Shown here: piece after piece, positions 41,838 through 51,590 of the stretch
How the letters are laid out: every line of letters begins with the position of its first letter
Position numbering within the stretch: position 1 is the stretch's first letter
Assembly: GCA_965224605.1 (NCBI GenBank)
Contig: CBDCZP010000001.1
Span: 62,001-126,000 of the forward strand
From: HyVt-477 sp965224605
Lineage (GTDB): Bacteria; Pseudomonadota; Gammaproteobacteria; Thiotrichales; Thiotrichaceae
DNA: 64,000 bases
Direction: 5' to 3'
The notes under the pieces: generated by a model
The model's database searches: none
Told to the model about the DNA's origin: nothing
What the model saw: only the letters and a program-made list of their open reading frames with translations
Program-made: the position numbers and the translations under genes

Positions 41838-43847
41838 TTAATCACTCAACAAATCTTGTAATTCAGATAAATAAGCACTGGCTGTGGCCTGCCTATCCTC
41901 TTCACTGACTACAATATGATTTTCCCATTCCAGATGCTCATCAGGCAACTCTTCAAGGAACCGACTGGGTTCGCAAGACAATTTCTCACCAAAGCGGTCA
42001 CGAGATTTAGCGTAGCTAATAAAGAGACGCTCTTTAGCACGAGTAATACCTACATATGTCAGACGACGTTCTTCTTCAATACCATCACCTTCCAGGCTAT
42101 TTTGGTGCGGCAAAATATCTTCTTCGACGCCGATCATAAAGACGTAGGGAAATTCCAGCCCTTTAGCACTGTGTAAGGTCATTAGGGTAACGGAATCGTC
42201 CTCAGCTTCCTCTTCATTACGCTCCAGCATATCAACCAGTGACATGTGGGCAACGATGTCGGCTAAATCTTCTTTACCATCGCCGTCATCATAGAGCTTG
42301 CGTACCCACTCTACGATTTCCATAACATTACTAATGCGCATATCCGCTGCTTTCGGGCTTTGCGAAGAATTCCGTAACCAATCCTCATAAGCAATATCCG
42401 TTATAATACGCATCACGGTTTGTTGAGGAGGGTTGTTAAGCACCTGACGAGACAGATCAGCAATCCAGTCCGAGAAGTATTCCATGCGTTGCCAGGCGCG
42501 GCTAGAAACCTTGTTTTTAAAGCCCATTTCAGTAGATGCCGCTAACAAGCTGACATGTCGTTCATTGGCATAGCGCCCCAGCTTTTCGAGTGTGGCGACA
42601 CCAATGGAACGTTTAGGCGTATTGACGATTCGTAAAAAAGCAGCATCATCATCTGGGTTGGTAATAAGCCGCATGTAAGCAATGATATCCTTGACCTCAG
42701 CACGTTCGAAAAAAGAAGTGCCGCCGGTGATTTTGTACGGCATATGGTTTTGTCGTAAGAAACGCTCAAACAAACGGCTCTGATGATTACTTCGATAAAG
42801 AATCGCAAAATCCTTCCATTTAGCATGTTCTTTAAAGTGGATTTTCATCATCTGACTGATGACTTGCTCGCATTCATGCTCGACTGTGCGACAAGGCATC
42901 ACCCGAATTTTTTCACCTTCCCCTAACGAACTCCACAATTTCTTCTCAATCAAGTGTGGGTTGTTGGCGATAAGATGATTTGCAGTTTTGAGAATACTCT
43001 CTGTAGAGCGATAGTTCTGCTCCAGCTTGACAACTTTTAGATTAGGGTAGTCTACTTGTAACTGATTTATATTTTCAGGCTTAGCGCCACGCCAGGCATA
43101 AATGGATTGATCGTCATCACCTACAACGGTTAGCCCTCCATCAATGCCTGTTAGCATTTTTACCAGCTCGTATTGACAGGTGTTGGTATCCTGATATTCA
43201 TCTACCAATAGATATCGCACTTTGTTTTGCCACTTCTGAAGGATTTCAGGATGCTCTTTAAATAGCATTACCGGCATCATAATCAGGTCATCAAAGTCAA
43301 CGGCGTTATAAGCTTTCATTTGTCGCTGATAGCGTTTGTACAGCTTGGCAGCACGTATCTCTTCGGCATTAGTGGCTAATTCAAAGGCTCTTTCAGGAGG
43401 TACGAAATCATTTTTCCAACGCGAAATAATCCAGCGCGGGTCTCCATCGGTATCTTGTTGATCAAGATCAGCTTCTTTGTGTGTCAATTCTTTAAGAATC
43501 GTTGCAGTGTCCTGAGAATCAAAAATGGTAAAACCGGGTTTAAATTTAAGGGTTTTGAGTTCTTGTCTAATAATCTTTAGACCCAATGTGTGGAATGTAG
43601 CAACAGTCAGTCCTTTAGACTCATCTTTTGATAACAAACTCATTACACGAGATTTCATCTCTTTAGCCGCTTTATTGGTAAAAGTAATGGCAGTGACTTG
43701 GTAGGGATGAACACCGGCCTTCTGGATAAGCCATTGAACCTTGGTAGTAATTACGCGTGTTTTACCACTGCCTGCACCGGCAAGCACCAGCAGAGGAGAG
43801 CCCATATGCTCGACTGCTTGTTGTTGTTGTGAGTTGAGACCGTGCAT
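41838..43847 (-). CDS. rep: ATP-dependent DNA helicase Rep
   Basis: Rep is a 3'-to-5' superfamily 1 helicase that clears proteins ahead of the replication fork. 669 residues, close to E. coli Rep (673). The N-terminus LNSQQQQAVEHMGSPLLVLA with Walker A AGAGSGKTR is at residues 4-32. Further motifs are VDEYQDTNTCQYELV (II), VVGDDDQSIYAWRGA (III), LEQNYRS (IV), TLHSAKGLEFPYVF (V) and EERRLTYVGITRAKERLF (VI). The length and the lack of UvrD-type C-terminal extension favour Rep over UvrD. Confidence 0.94.
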   Translation of the reverse strand: MHGLNSQQQQAVEHMGSPLLVLAGAGSGKTRVITTKVQWLIQKAGVHPYQVTAITFTNKAAKEMKSRVMSLLSKDESKGLTVATFHTLGLKIIRQELKTLKFKPGFTIFDSQDTATILKELTHKEADLDQQDTDGDPRWIISRWKNDFVPPERAFELATNAEEIRAAKLYKRYQRQMKAYNAVDFDDLIMMPVMLFKEHPEILQKWQNKVRYLLVDEYQDTNTCQYELVKMLTGIDGGLTVVGDDDQSIYAWRGAKPENINQLQVDYPNLKVVKLEQNYRSTESILKTANHLIANNPHLIEKKLWSSLGEGEKIRVMPCRTVEHECEQVISQMMKIHFKEHAKWKDFAILYRSNHQSRLFERFLRQNHMPYKITGGTSFFERAEVKDIIAYMRLITNPDDDAAFLRIVNTPKRSIGVATLEKLGRYANERHVSLLAASTEMGFKNKVSSRAWQRMEYFSDWIADLSRQVLNNPPQQTVMRIITDIAYEDWLRNSSQSPKAADMRISNVMEIVEWVRKLYDDGDGKEDLADIVAHMSLVDMLERNEEEAEDDSVTLMTLHSAKGLEFPYVFMIGVEEDILPHQNSLEGDGIEEERRLTYVGITRAKERLFISYAKSRDRFGEKLSCEPSRFLEELPDEHLEWENHIVVSEEDRQATASAYLSELQDLLSD

Positions 43848-44022
43848 ATCAATGAGTTAATAAAAAAGAGTGGCACATGATGCCTGTTTTAGTGGTCGGA
43901 TGTCTATATTCAAGTGATGTCTATGTGCAAGTTAAGCATTCTCAGGTCATCATGTATTGCTGAAGAAATGAAGTTTTTATGCTAGTTTGATGGTTCATTA
44001 ATATCGCAAGTGGAAGTAAATA

Positions 44023-44274
44023 ATGAAAAAAATAAGCTCACTCTCTATACTAGTTACATTAATTGGAGCCTGTACTCTTAGTGGTTGCGGTGATACCGAG
44101 CAAGATATAGTGGCAACTAGTACAAGTAACAGTCTTACGGATAAAGTAAAGGTAAGTCCTGATAATTTTATGGCTGGACAGGTGAATTCACTTAATAAAG
44201 CAAAAGACGTTGAACGACTGTTAAAGGAATCAAACATGAATCGCTTTAAAGAACTGGATGGACTATCTCACTAG
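44023..44274 (+). CDS. Small putative lipoprotein
   Basis: 83 residues with a lipoprotein signal peptide (MKKISSLSILVTLIGACTLS) and lipobox TLSGC, with the lipidated cysteine at residue 25. The mature part is short and polar (SPDNFMAGQVNSLNKAKDVE) and looks helical, without a recognised domain. Aspartate after the lipobox cysteine-glycine (CGD) does not give a clear inner-membrane retention signal. The function is unknown. A REP-like palindrome and then ampD follow. Confidence 0.65.
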   Translation: MKKISSLSILVTLIGACTLSGCGDTEQDIVATSTSNSLTDKVKVSPDNFMAGQVNSLNKAKDVERLLKESNMNRFKELDGLSH

Positions 44275-44286
44275 TCTTAGCCTTTC

Positions 44287-44323
44287 ACCTGATTTCCCGT
44301 GTTTCGTTATCGCTCACACAGGT
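44287..44323 (-). repeat. Repeat family D, copy 2 (REP-like palindrome)
   Basis: ACCTGATTTCCCGTGTTTCG followed by TTATCGCTCACACAGGT is the inverted near-copy of the palindrome at 20244-20273. It shares the GAGCGATA core and the flanking GTTTC/GAAAC arms. It occupies the gap between the small lipoprotein gene and ampD. Confidence 0.6.
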
Positions 44324-44339
44324 TATATAAGAGCCAAGA

Positions 44340-44954
44340 ATGAATGTTATGAACATTGATATTGATAAATCTTCGGGTTTGTTACAATCGGTAAAATATA
44401 TCCCTTCGCCTAATTGTGATGATCGTCCAAATGGTGAAAATGAGATGACACTTATCGTTATTCATAACATCAGCTTGCCACCCGATGAGTTTGGTGGTTC
44501 CTATATTACTCAGCTTTTCACTAATGAATTGAATCCGGATGATCACTCTTTTTTTGAAGAAATTCATGAGCTAAGAGTTTCTAGTCATTTACTGATAAAC
44601 AGGAGAGGTGAGATCACTCAATACGTGCCTTTTCATAAACGTGCTTGGCATGCCGGTGTTTCAACCTTTTTAGGGCGTTCAGTCTGTAATGATTTTTCTA
44701 TTGGTATAGAGCTTGAAGGAACCGATGACACTGACTTTACGGAGCTGCAGTATCATACATTAATCCAGGTGATCAAGGCATTAGTGTCTACTTATTCTGA
44801 GTTGAATATGCAACATATTACCGGACACGAGCATATTGCTCCTGGTCGGAAAACCGATCCAGGACCACATTTTGACTGGGATAGAGTGGGGCGTGAATGT
44901 CAGGCTGATTTACCAGCTAAGGCTATGATTAGGGATAATACTGCCTGCAAATGA
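44340..44954 (+). CDS. ampD: 1,6-anhydro-N-acetylmuramyl-L-alanine amidase AmpD
   Basis: AmpD cleaves anhydro-muropeptides in the cytoplasm during cell-wall recycling and thereby controls ampC-type beta-lactamase inducers. 204 residues with no signal peptide. Zinc ligands by alignment are H42 (LIVIHNISLPP), H163 (ITGHEHIAPGR) and D173 (GRKTDPGPHFDW). The LPPDEFGG block near 46-53 is diagnostic for AmpD. ampE, its frequent partner, does not follow; infA is convergent 13 bases downstream. Confidence 0.93.
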   Translation: MNVMNIDIDKSSGLLQSVKYIPSPNCDDRPNGENEMTLIVIHNISLPPDEFGGSYITQLFTNELNPDDHSFFEEIHELRVSSHLLINRRGEITQYVPFHKRAWHAGVSTFLGRSVCNDFSIGIELEGTDDTDFTELQYHTLIQVIKALVSTYSELNMQHITGHEHIAPGRKTDPGPHFDWDRVGRECQADLPAKAMIRDNTACK

Positions 44955-44967
44955 TCGGTATGCAGCT

Positions 44968-45186
44968 CTACTTGGAGCGGAAAGTAATTCTGCCTTTGCT
45001 AAGATCGTAAGGGGTAAGTTGTACTGTTACGGTATCACCTGTCAGTATGCGAATGTAGTTTTTACGCATGCGTCCAGAGATATGGGCAGTTACAACATGT
45101 CCATTTTCAAGTTCTACGCGGAAAGTGGTGTTAGGGAGTGTTTCCTTAACAGTTCCTTCCATTTCAATGTGGTCTTCTTTTGCCAT
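44968..45186 (-). CDS. infA: Translation initiation factor IF-1
   Basis: A 72-residue OB-fold protein that binds the ribosomal A site and helps place initiator tRNA. The sequence is a full, ordinary IF-1 (MAKEDHIEMEGTVKETLPNT, then AHISGRMRKNYIRILTGDTV and YDLSKGRITFR). It is divergent from fabD and convergent with ampD. Confidence 0.97.
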   Translation of the reverse strand: MAKEDHIEMEGTVKETLPNTTFRVELENGHVVTAHISGRMRKNYIRILTGDTVTVQLTPYDLSKGRITFRSK

Positions 45187-45373
45187 ATAGGTCTAATCTT
45201 CTAAATATTCAGAGCGGGGTATTATCCACTGATAATGCGGAAAAACAAGTGTTAATTGCTTGAGCGGCTTTATCCGTAGGTATTTTATCGGTATGATCCA
45301 CACCATTTTACTGCTATGACTCATACGTTGATAATCTATATAGCTACAAATAATCTTTTTTCAAGGAGTTGAA

Positions 45374-46318
45374 ATGGCTTTAGCTGGTATTTTTCCGGGT
45401 CAAGGATCGCAAGCAGTCGGTATGCTGGCTGATTTGTCAGATTCTTTCCCTGTTGTCCAACAGACTTTTCAGCAAGCATCTGATGTATTGGGTTTTGATT
45501 TGTGGAAACTCACTCTGGATGGGCCGGATACAGACCTCAATAAAACGGTGAACACCCAACCGGCCATGTTAAGTGCGGGTGTTGCTGTTTGGCGAGTTTG
45601 GCTAGAGCAGGGTGGTTGTCAGCCATTGGGATTGGCGGGACATAGTTTGGGCGAATATAGTGCGCTGGTTGCCAGTGGTGTGCTGGAGTTTGCGGATGCA
45701 GTTGATTTAGTGAAAAATCGTGCTGAATTTATGCAACAGGCTGTTCCAGAGGGTGTAGGCGCGATGGCTGCTATTCTTGGTCTTGATGATGATTTAGTGA
45801 TAAAGGCTTGTGTAGATGCTACTAGTGCTAATGAGATAGTCCAGGCGGTAAATTTCAACTCTCCAGGGCAAGTCGTCATTGCCGGTAATAAAGATGCCGT
45901 AGCACATGCTATGGAATTGGCATCAGAAGCAGGGGCAAAGCGTGCGATAGCGTTGCCGGTGAGTGTGCCGTCACACTGCGATCTGATGAAACCTGCCGCC
46001 CTGCAATTGGCAGAAAAACTGAACAACATTCAATGGTCGGATGCGGCTATTCCTGTGTTACATAACGTAGATGCGAGTATTCGAGAAAATACTGATGGCG
46101 TGCAAGATGCTTTAGCACAACAACTTTACAAGCCTGTCAAATGGGTTGATACCGTTATAAATTTAAAGAACGATTTTGCTGTAGACTCTATGGTTGAGTT
46201 TGGTCCTGGTAAGGTGCTTTTTGGCTTAAATCGACGTATTGATCGTAGTATCAAAACAATTTGTGTGCATGATTCCGCATCGTTAGAAAAAGCCCTACAG
46301 CTATGTAGTAATGACTAA
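45374..46318 (+). CDS. fabD: Malonyl-CoA:ACP acyltransferase
   Basis: FabD moves malonyl groups from CoA to ACP for fatty acid elongation. 314 residues. The N-terminus GIFPGQGSQAVGML carries the oxyanion Gln, the nucleophile is S91 in GHSLGE, and the catalytic His is in VSVPSHCDLM. A good ribosome site (AAGGAG) precedes the ATG. fabG follows 51 bases later, opening the second half of the fab cluster. Confidence 0.96.
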   Translation: MALAGIFPGQGSQAVGMLADLSDSFPVVQQTFQQASDVLGFDLWKLTLDGPDTDLNKTVNTQPAMLSAGVAVWRVWLEQGGCQPLGLAGHSLGEYSALVASGVLEFADAVDLVKNRAEFMQQAVPEGVGAMAAILGLDDDLVIKACVDATSANEIVQAVNFNSPGQVVIAGNKDAVAHAMELASEAGAKRAIALPVSVPSHCDLMKPAALQLAEKLNNIQWSDAAIPVLHNVDASIRENTDGVQDALAQQLYKPVKWVDTVINLKNDFAVDSMVEFGPGKVLFGLNRRIDRSIKTICVHDSASLEKALQLCSND

Positions 46319-46369
46319 AAGAAGAAGTCCACAAAACCACAAACCAGCAAATAAATTAAGGAAAGCTTC

Positions 46370-47125
46370 ATGAGTACTGATTTGAATTTAGATGGAAAAA
46401 TAGCGTTGGTTACTGGGGCGAGCCGTGGAATTGGTCGTGCAATAGCAGAAGCTTTGGGTAATTCCGGCGCAACCGTGGTGGGTACTGCGACCTCTGACAC
46501 AGGCGCACAAGCTATTTCTGATTACTTTGCTGAACAGGGTATTGCTGGCAAAGGTATGAAGCTGGATGTTGGTGATTCTGATTCAGTCAGTACTGTGATA
46601 AAAGCTATTGCTGATGAATATAGTGCCATTGGCATATTAGTTAATAACGCAGGCATTACCCGTGATAATTTATTAATGCGTATGAAGGATGATGAATGGG
46701 ACGGTATTATTAATACCAATCTCACCTCTGTTTACCGTACTTCAAAAGCCTGTTTGCGTGGCATGATGAAAGCACGTCAGGGTCGAATTATCAGTATTTC
46801 ATCGGTGGTGGGATCAAGTGGCAATGCAGGACAAACTAACTACGCGGCCGCGAAAGCAGGTTTAGTGGGCTTCTCTAAATCACTGGCTCGTGAGATAGGA
46901 TCACGCGGCATTACAGTGAATGTCGTTGCTCCAGGCTTTATTGATACCGATATGACACGCGCCTTGCCGGATGAACAACGCAACGCATTGCAGAAAGATA
47001 TCCCGTTGAATCGTTTGGGACAGGCCGAAGAAATTGCCAGTGCAGTACTCTTTTTGGCTTCGGATATGGGAGCCTACATTACGGGTGAAACCATTCATGT
47101 AAACGGTGGTATGTACATGTCATAA
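46370..47125 (+). CDS. fabG: 3-oxoacyl-ACP reductase
   Basis: FabG reduces beta-ketoacyl-ACP with NADPH. 251 residues, a classical short-chain dehydrogenase. The cofactor motif is TGASRGIGRAI (15-25), NNAG is at 92-95, and the catalytic residues are S145, Y158 and K162 (spacing as in the family). The context fabD-fabG-acpP confirms the role. The gap to acpP is 201 bases, wider than usual, so acpP may have its own promoter. Confidence 0.96.
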   Translation: MSTDLNLDGKIALVTGASRGIGRAIAEALGNSGATVVGTATSDTGAQAISDYFAEQGIAGKGMKLDVGDSDSVSTVIKAIADEYSAIGILVNNAGITRDNLLMRMKDDEWDGIINTNLTSVYRTSKACLRGMMKARQGRIISISSVVGSSGNAGQTNYAAAKAGLVGFSKSLAREIGSRGITVNVVAPGFIDTDMTRALPDEQRNALQKDIPLNRLGQAEEIASAVLFLASDMGAYITGETIHVNGGMYMS

Positions 47126-47326
47126 CCGTGAAGATTGAATGTAATCTATTCATGGTCAACCACGAAGAATTAGAAAGCTGGATTGAACACGTAGTTTTAA
47201 CTACAATAGCCGACACAGTTGCTGGTTAAACTCTGTTACACACCTGTTGAGAACTTGCCAGTATGGATCGTCGATCCGACTAATCATATTATATAACGAT
47301 ATTTTATAAACTTAAGGAAACTAAAA

Positions 47327-47563
47327 ATGAGTGATATTGAAAGCCGCGTAAAAGCCATTGTTGCAGAGCAACTTGATGTAGATGCTAGTGAAGTAAAAAC
47401 GAATTCATCTTTTGTTGATGATTTGGGTGCAGACTCATTGGATACGGTTGAATTAGTGATGGCTTTAGAAGAAGAATTCGATGCTGAAATCCCTGATGAT
47501 GAAGCTGAGAAAATCACTACAGTTCAATTAGCTGTTGATTATATTAATAAATCAAAGGCATAA
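47327..47563 (+). CDS. acpP: Acyl carrier protein
   Basis: A 78-residue acidic helical protein that carries growing fatty acids on phosphopantetheine. The attachment serine is S37 in DLGADSLDTVELVMALEEEF, the standard ACP signature. Strong ribosome site (TTAAGG) upstream. It lies between fabG and fabF, with gaps of about 200 bases on each side. Confidence 0.97.
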   Translation: MSDIESRVKAIVAEQLDVDASEVKTNSSFVDDLGADSLDTVELVMALEEEFDAEIPDDEAEKITTVQLAVDYINKSKA

Positions 47564-47758
47564 AATCACATATACTCCATTGTTCATGTCGTTACTGCAT
47601 CGCGGTAATGCTTGAAAAAGAAGAGTAGACGAGATTTTACTAATGAACCCGTAATCATTTGATTGCGGTTTTACACTAGATCGACCTCGTTGAACATGGA
47701 GCAGCATTTGTTCCGCTATTTGTTCCTCTAGAAGTCTGACAAAAGAAGGTATAGAACA

Positions 47759-49004
47759 TTGTCTAAGAGACGCGTTGTAGTAACTGGATTGGGTATCGTT
47801 TCACCCGTTGGTTCTAAAATAGATAAAGCCTGGGGTAATATTCTGGCTGGGAACAGTGGTATCAATGTCATCAGTGATGATTTATTTGATACTTCTGATT
47901 TTAGCGTGAAGATTGCTGGCAATGTTGATGATTTTGCGATTGACGAATACATCAAACGTAAAGATCAAAAGAAAATGGATCCTTTTATTCACTATGGTAT
48001 TGGTGCTGGCACTGATGCCTTAGCCGATGCCAATTTTGAAGTGACTGAAGAAAATGCCCCGCGGACTGGCGTAATTGTCGGATCAGGTATTGGTGGGTTA
48101 GGGACTATTGAAAAGAACTATGGCATCTATCTGGAAAAAGGTCCCAGACGTATATCTCCATTTTTTGTACCTAGTAGTATTGTCAATATGGTAGCGGGTA
48201 ACTTGTCTATCATGCATGGCTTAAAAGGCCATAATATTTCACCTGTTTCAGCCTGTGCGACAGCCACCCATAGTATCGGTGATGCTGCACGTATGATCTC
48301 ATATGGGGATGCTGATGCCTTCTTGTGTGGTGGTGCTGAAATGGGATCAACGCCTCTAGGCATAGGTGGTTTTGCCGCTGCTCGTGCGCTATCCACACGC
48401 AATGATGATCCTAGCGGAGCAAGTCGTCCGTGGGATAAAGACCGCGATGGTTTTGTACTAGGCGATGGTTCTGGCGTCATCATGTTGGAAGAATACGAAA
48501 CCGCCAAAGCGCGTGGTGCAGAAATATACTGTGAGCTAGTGGGATTCGGAATGAGTAGTGATGCCTATCATATGACATCACCATCTACTGATGGTGAAGG
48601 TGCTGCACGTTGTATGCAACATGCACTGAATGATGCGGGTCTTAATGCTGAAGACATTGACTATATTAACGCACATGGCACCTCAACCCCTGCGGGTGAT
48701 GTGGCAGAAACCATTGCAATGAAGCGCGCACTAGGTGACTATGCCAAGAAAGTGGCGATTAGCTCAACCAAATCCATGACAGGGCACTTGTTAGGTGCGG
48801 CGGGTGGAATAGAAGCAATTTTCTCCATCCTAGCTATTCGTGATCAGGTATTACCCGCCGACGATTAATATGGATAACCAAGACCCGGATTGTGATTTAG
48901 ACTATGTCCCGAATACAGCTCGTGAAGCTAAAATTGATATTGCAATGAGTAATTCATTTGGCTTTGGTGGTACTAACGGCACGTTGATATTCAAGAAAAT
49001 ATAA
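47759..49004 (+). pseudogene. fabF: 3-oxoacyl-ACP synthase II (FabF), frameshifted near the 3' end
   Basis: FabF condenses acyl-ACP with malonyl-ACP and matters for unsaturated fatty acids. The start is TTG at 47759 with GAAGG upstream. The catalytic triad is present: C166 (VSACATATHS), H306 (NAHGTSTPAG) and H343 (TGHLLGAAG). The frame then stops at 48868 after VLPADD. One extra base at about 48854-48857 explains this: from 48858 the next frame reads PTINMDNQDPDCDLDYVPNT and continues through SNSFGFGGTNGTLIFKKI to a stop at 49004, the normal FabF end with its essential GFGGTNG loop. Restored length would be about 414 residues. Loss of an important gene by one base suggests sequence error, but true loss is possible if fabB compensates. 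Confidence 0.9.
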
Positions 49005-49028
49005 GGTTACTTGTACAGCTCAACCACT

Positions 49029-49053
49029 AGCTCCCAAATTCCATTTGGGAGCT
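49029..49053 (+). terminator. Perfect hairpin after fabF, possible terminator
   Basis: AGCTCCCAAAT, loop TCC, ATTTGGGAGCT: an 11-base perfect stem. A second small stem (TGGAAAC/GTTTCCA) follows at 49062-49079. There is no long T-run, so termination strength is uncertain. It separates the convergent fabF and glycosidase-like genes. Confidence 0.6.
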
Positions 49054-49119
49054 CTCATTCTTGGAAACTCCCGTTTCCAGTGTTTCAGGCAAGAAAATCA
49101 ACAAGAATGATATCTAACA

Positions 49120-51590
49120 CTAACGACCACTGACCAGAATCATCCCAAAGTCTTTAGGTCGTGCGTCGCTACTACGCGCATTCCAACTAATACGTGCATC
49201 CCTAGACCCACCATCATCATCGTCATTAACGATTACATCCATACTCATTTTATCGGCTATTTTTGGTGTTAGACCCAATTGTTCCCAGCTGATTTCTGCG
49301 CGTAATTCATAACCGTCATATTTTTTTTCCATTTCGAAAGGGACATCAAGTTCCCGACCTTCAGGGTTGTTCTTACTATAAAAGACCTGCGCTTTATCTC
49401 TGGAAAAAACAATATGGAAATCATTCTTTTTATCGAAATCATCATCTCTACTGTTATCACCATCAATAAAAAACTCAATAGAATCATCATCTCTAGGGTC
49501 TTCCGAATCAGCCATTACTTCCTTATCATAGACTTTGACACTTAGGTAGATATTATCGTCATCCCATTTTACTTGCCACTTTCCGGAAATATCACGTTTA
49601 TCCCATGTCTCACCTTCAAGTAATATATTCAAAGCCTGTGGATTCTCGAATCGATAAAACTTTTCGGGATCGCCTTTTGCTGGGCGTATAACGATTCTGG
49701 GTTTATTGGCGGGTGTTGTGATCAGATAATGGGCAACTTCTGAGGAAGCAGGTTTTTGTCTGAGTGATGTCCAATCCCACCAGATTTTATTTTCATTGAT
49801 GAATTTCAATGAGGCGAGGAGTTTCGGCGCAGTATTCGGGTCTTGCCTGATATGCTCTTTCAATCCCCAGCAACCGCTCCAGTTGCAGCTTCTTGGTGCA
49901 CTAAAGGCTACAAACAGATCAGCCCCCAACTCCTGCCATTGCTGGTATAACTCCATATATAAATCGGTCATGCGGGGATCGCGATTGGACGCAAAAAACA
50001 AAGGATTGGGGTGTTGCTTATAATCTTTGGTTGCCCAGTCGACTAGCCCTTGCCCACCCTCGTAGGCGATTAGCTTAACGCCGAATGTTTGTGCCAGTTT
50101 AGCCTGTTTTTTTATCTCCTCGATGATTTTGGGCAAAGAACGATAAGACTTTTCATCGGTTAATAACTCAAAAATTTCATCGACTGTTTTTGCAGCACGG
50201 AAGCCACGCAGATTGCCTCCCACATAAGGGGCTATAGCTAGTGCATCAACGGATTCATAAGTATTGTTATAGGCTAAAATAATGCCACTGATATCGGGTC
50301 GAGTATCCCAAACCACCGATAATACGAACAAAACGATCATGCCCTCCATACACCTCATCCCAGATGTTGAAAAACTCAACTGAACGTTTAGCATAATATT
50401 TGTATCCTGCTTGTAGCGCATCTTGATCCAGCTTTTGCGCAATACCCATTTTTTGCATGTGTTCGTTATGCATAAAATTGGCATTCCATGCTTCGTTGGT
50501 ATATTCAATAAGAGGTGTTAAACCAGCGGATAAATGCTGTTTCACATAACTGGCAAATTGCCGCATATAATCATCATCGGCCGCATGAGGGACGTTTAAA
50601 CCAAGGGTCAGCTCTTAACAGGTTAGCCAATTCAATCTGGATTTCTAATGGCGCCCCGCGTGACCCATAAATACCCCCCCACGTGGCTTTATCCATTGTT
50701 GTGCGTTGCCCCCAGTGTTCAACAGGGTTACGAGTAATCCCTGACATGGGCATAAAGCGGATGACACTAAAATCCTTCATGAAATCCAGATAATCAGGAT
50801 TGAAAATAATCGAAGCGTAATGCGTTTTGAAGTCCAGATAATCCGAGTTATTGCAAGAAGAAGCGCTGTTAATGTGTGTGAAAGGAGAACTTTTGCAAAT
50901 ACCACCTGGCATGATAATGCGGATATTCTTAAGCGGGTTGTCCAGATTAGAACGTGTGATTTGCAGTGCGGCTGTCATGAAATTATCAGCACGTGCAGTA
51001 AAACGGATAATATCTTCACCTTCTTTGCGAGCAACCACCTCTACATTCTGTAGATATTCAATAGCACCATCGCCATCATAAAGGACACTGTAGTTGCCTT
51101 TGGGTAATGCCTTAATGGGAATGTTTCTGAGAAAAAATACACCCGCCTTACCGCCGTTCAAGTTCTTCGGCCAACCTTGCTTATCATATTCAACTTGGGC
51201 AGAACTCAAACAAGGCTGATCTTTCGCTCGACAACGAATGTTTTCGTAGAAAGGCGTAGCCACGCGAAACAAATCTACAAATGGAATGCTCGCATCCTGT
51301 TCGAATAGCTCATTGGTGTTGATGCCCAATGGCGACTCTCTGTTATTGATAGCAGGATAAGGGCTGACTATTTTCTCGTTATCATTTTCAGGGTTAGTTA
51401 CAACGCTGTTTTTGGTATCTGCTGTTGTTAACGGGTTAGCAGTTGATGAATGGGTTTTTGTAGGGACCGACTCTACTGCTGAAACCTTTGTTTCGGTATC
51501 AGAATTTTTTTGCCAATAAAGAAGTAGCAACAGAGCTAAAATTGCGGGGAAAAGAGCGATAAGTAAGGTCAGTTTTGAGCGTATTCTCAT
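49120..51590 (-). pseudogene. Glycoside-hydrolase-like membrane-anchored protein with CBM9-like C-terminus, two frameshifts
   Basis: Three overlapping reading segments (51590-50574, 50566-50267, 50508-49120) form one protein of about 820 residues. It starts with a membrane anchor (LTLLIALFPAILALLLLLYW) and a Thr/Ser-rich linker. The middle looks like a TIM-barrel glycosidase, with an Asn-Glu pair in PLIEYTNEAWNANF and a later Glu in LIAYEGGQGLVDW that could be acid/base and nucleophile. The C-terminus (WQVKWDDDNIYLSVKVYDKE, DDDSIEFFIDGDNSRDDD) resembles a CBM9-type sugar-binding domain. One extra A at about 50595-50600 and one missing base near 50327 break the frame; correcting them gives FNVPHAADDDYMRQ and RFVRVLSVVWDT. 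The enzyme specificity is unknown. The frameshifts may be real or sequence errors. Confidence 0.75.

Noticed and set aside
47575..47703. Inverted ends CTCCATTGTTCA and TGAACATGGAG in the acpP-fabF gap
   Set aside because: The match has a gap and there is no second copy; probably chance.
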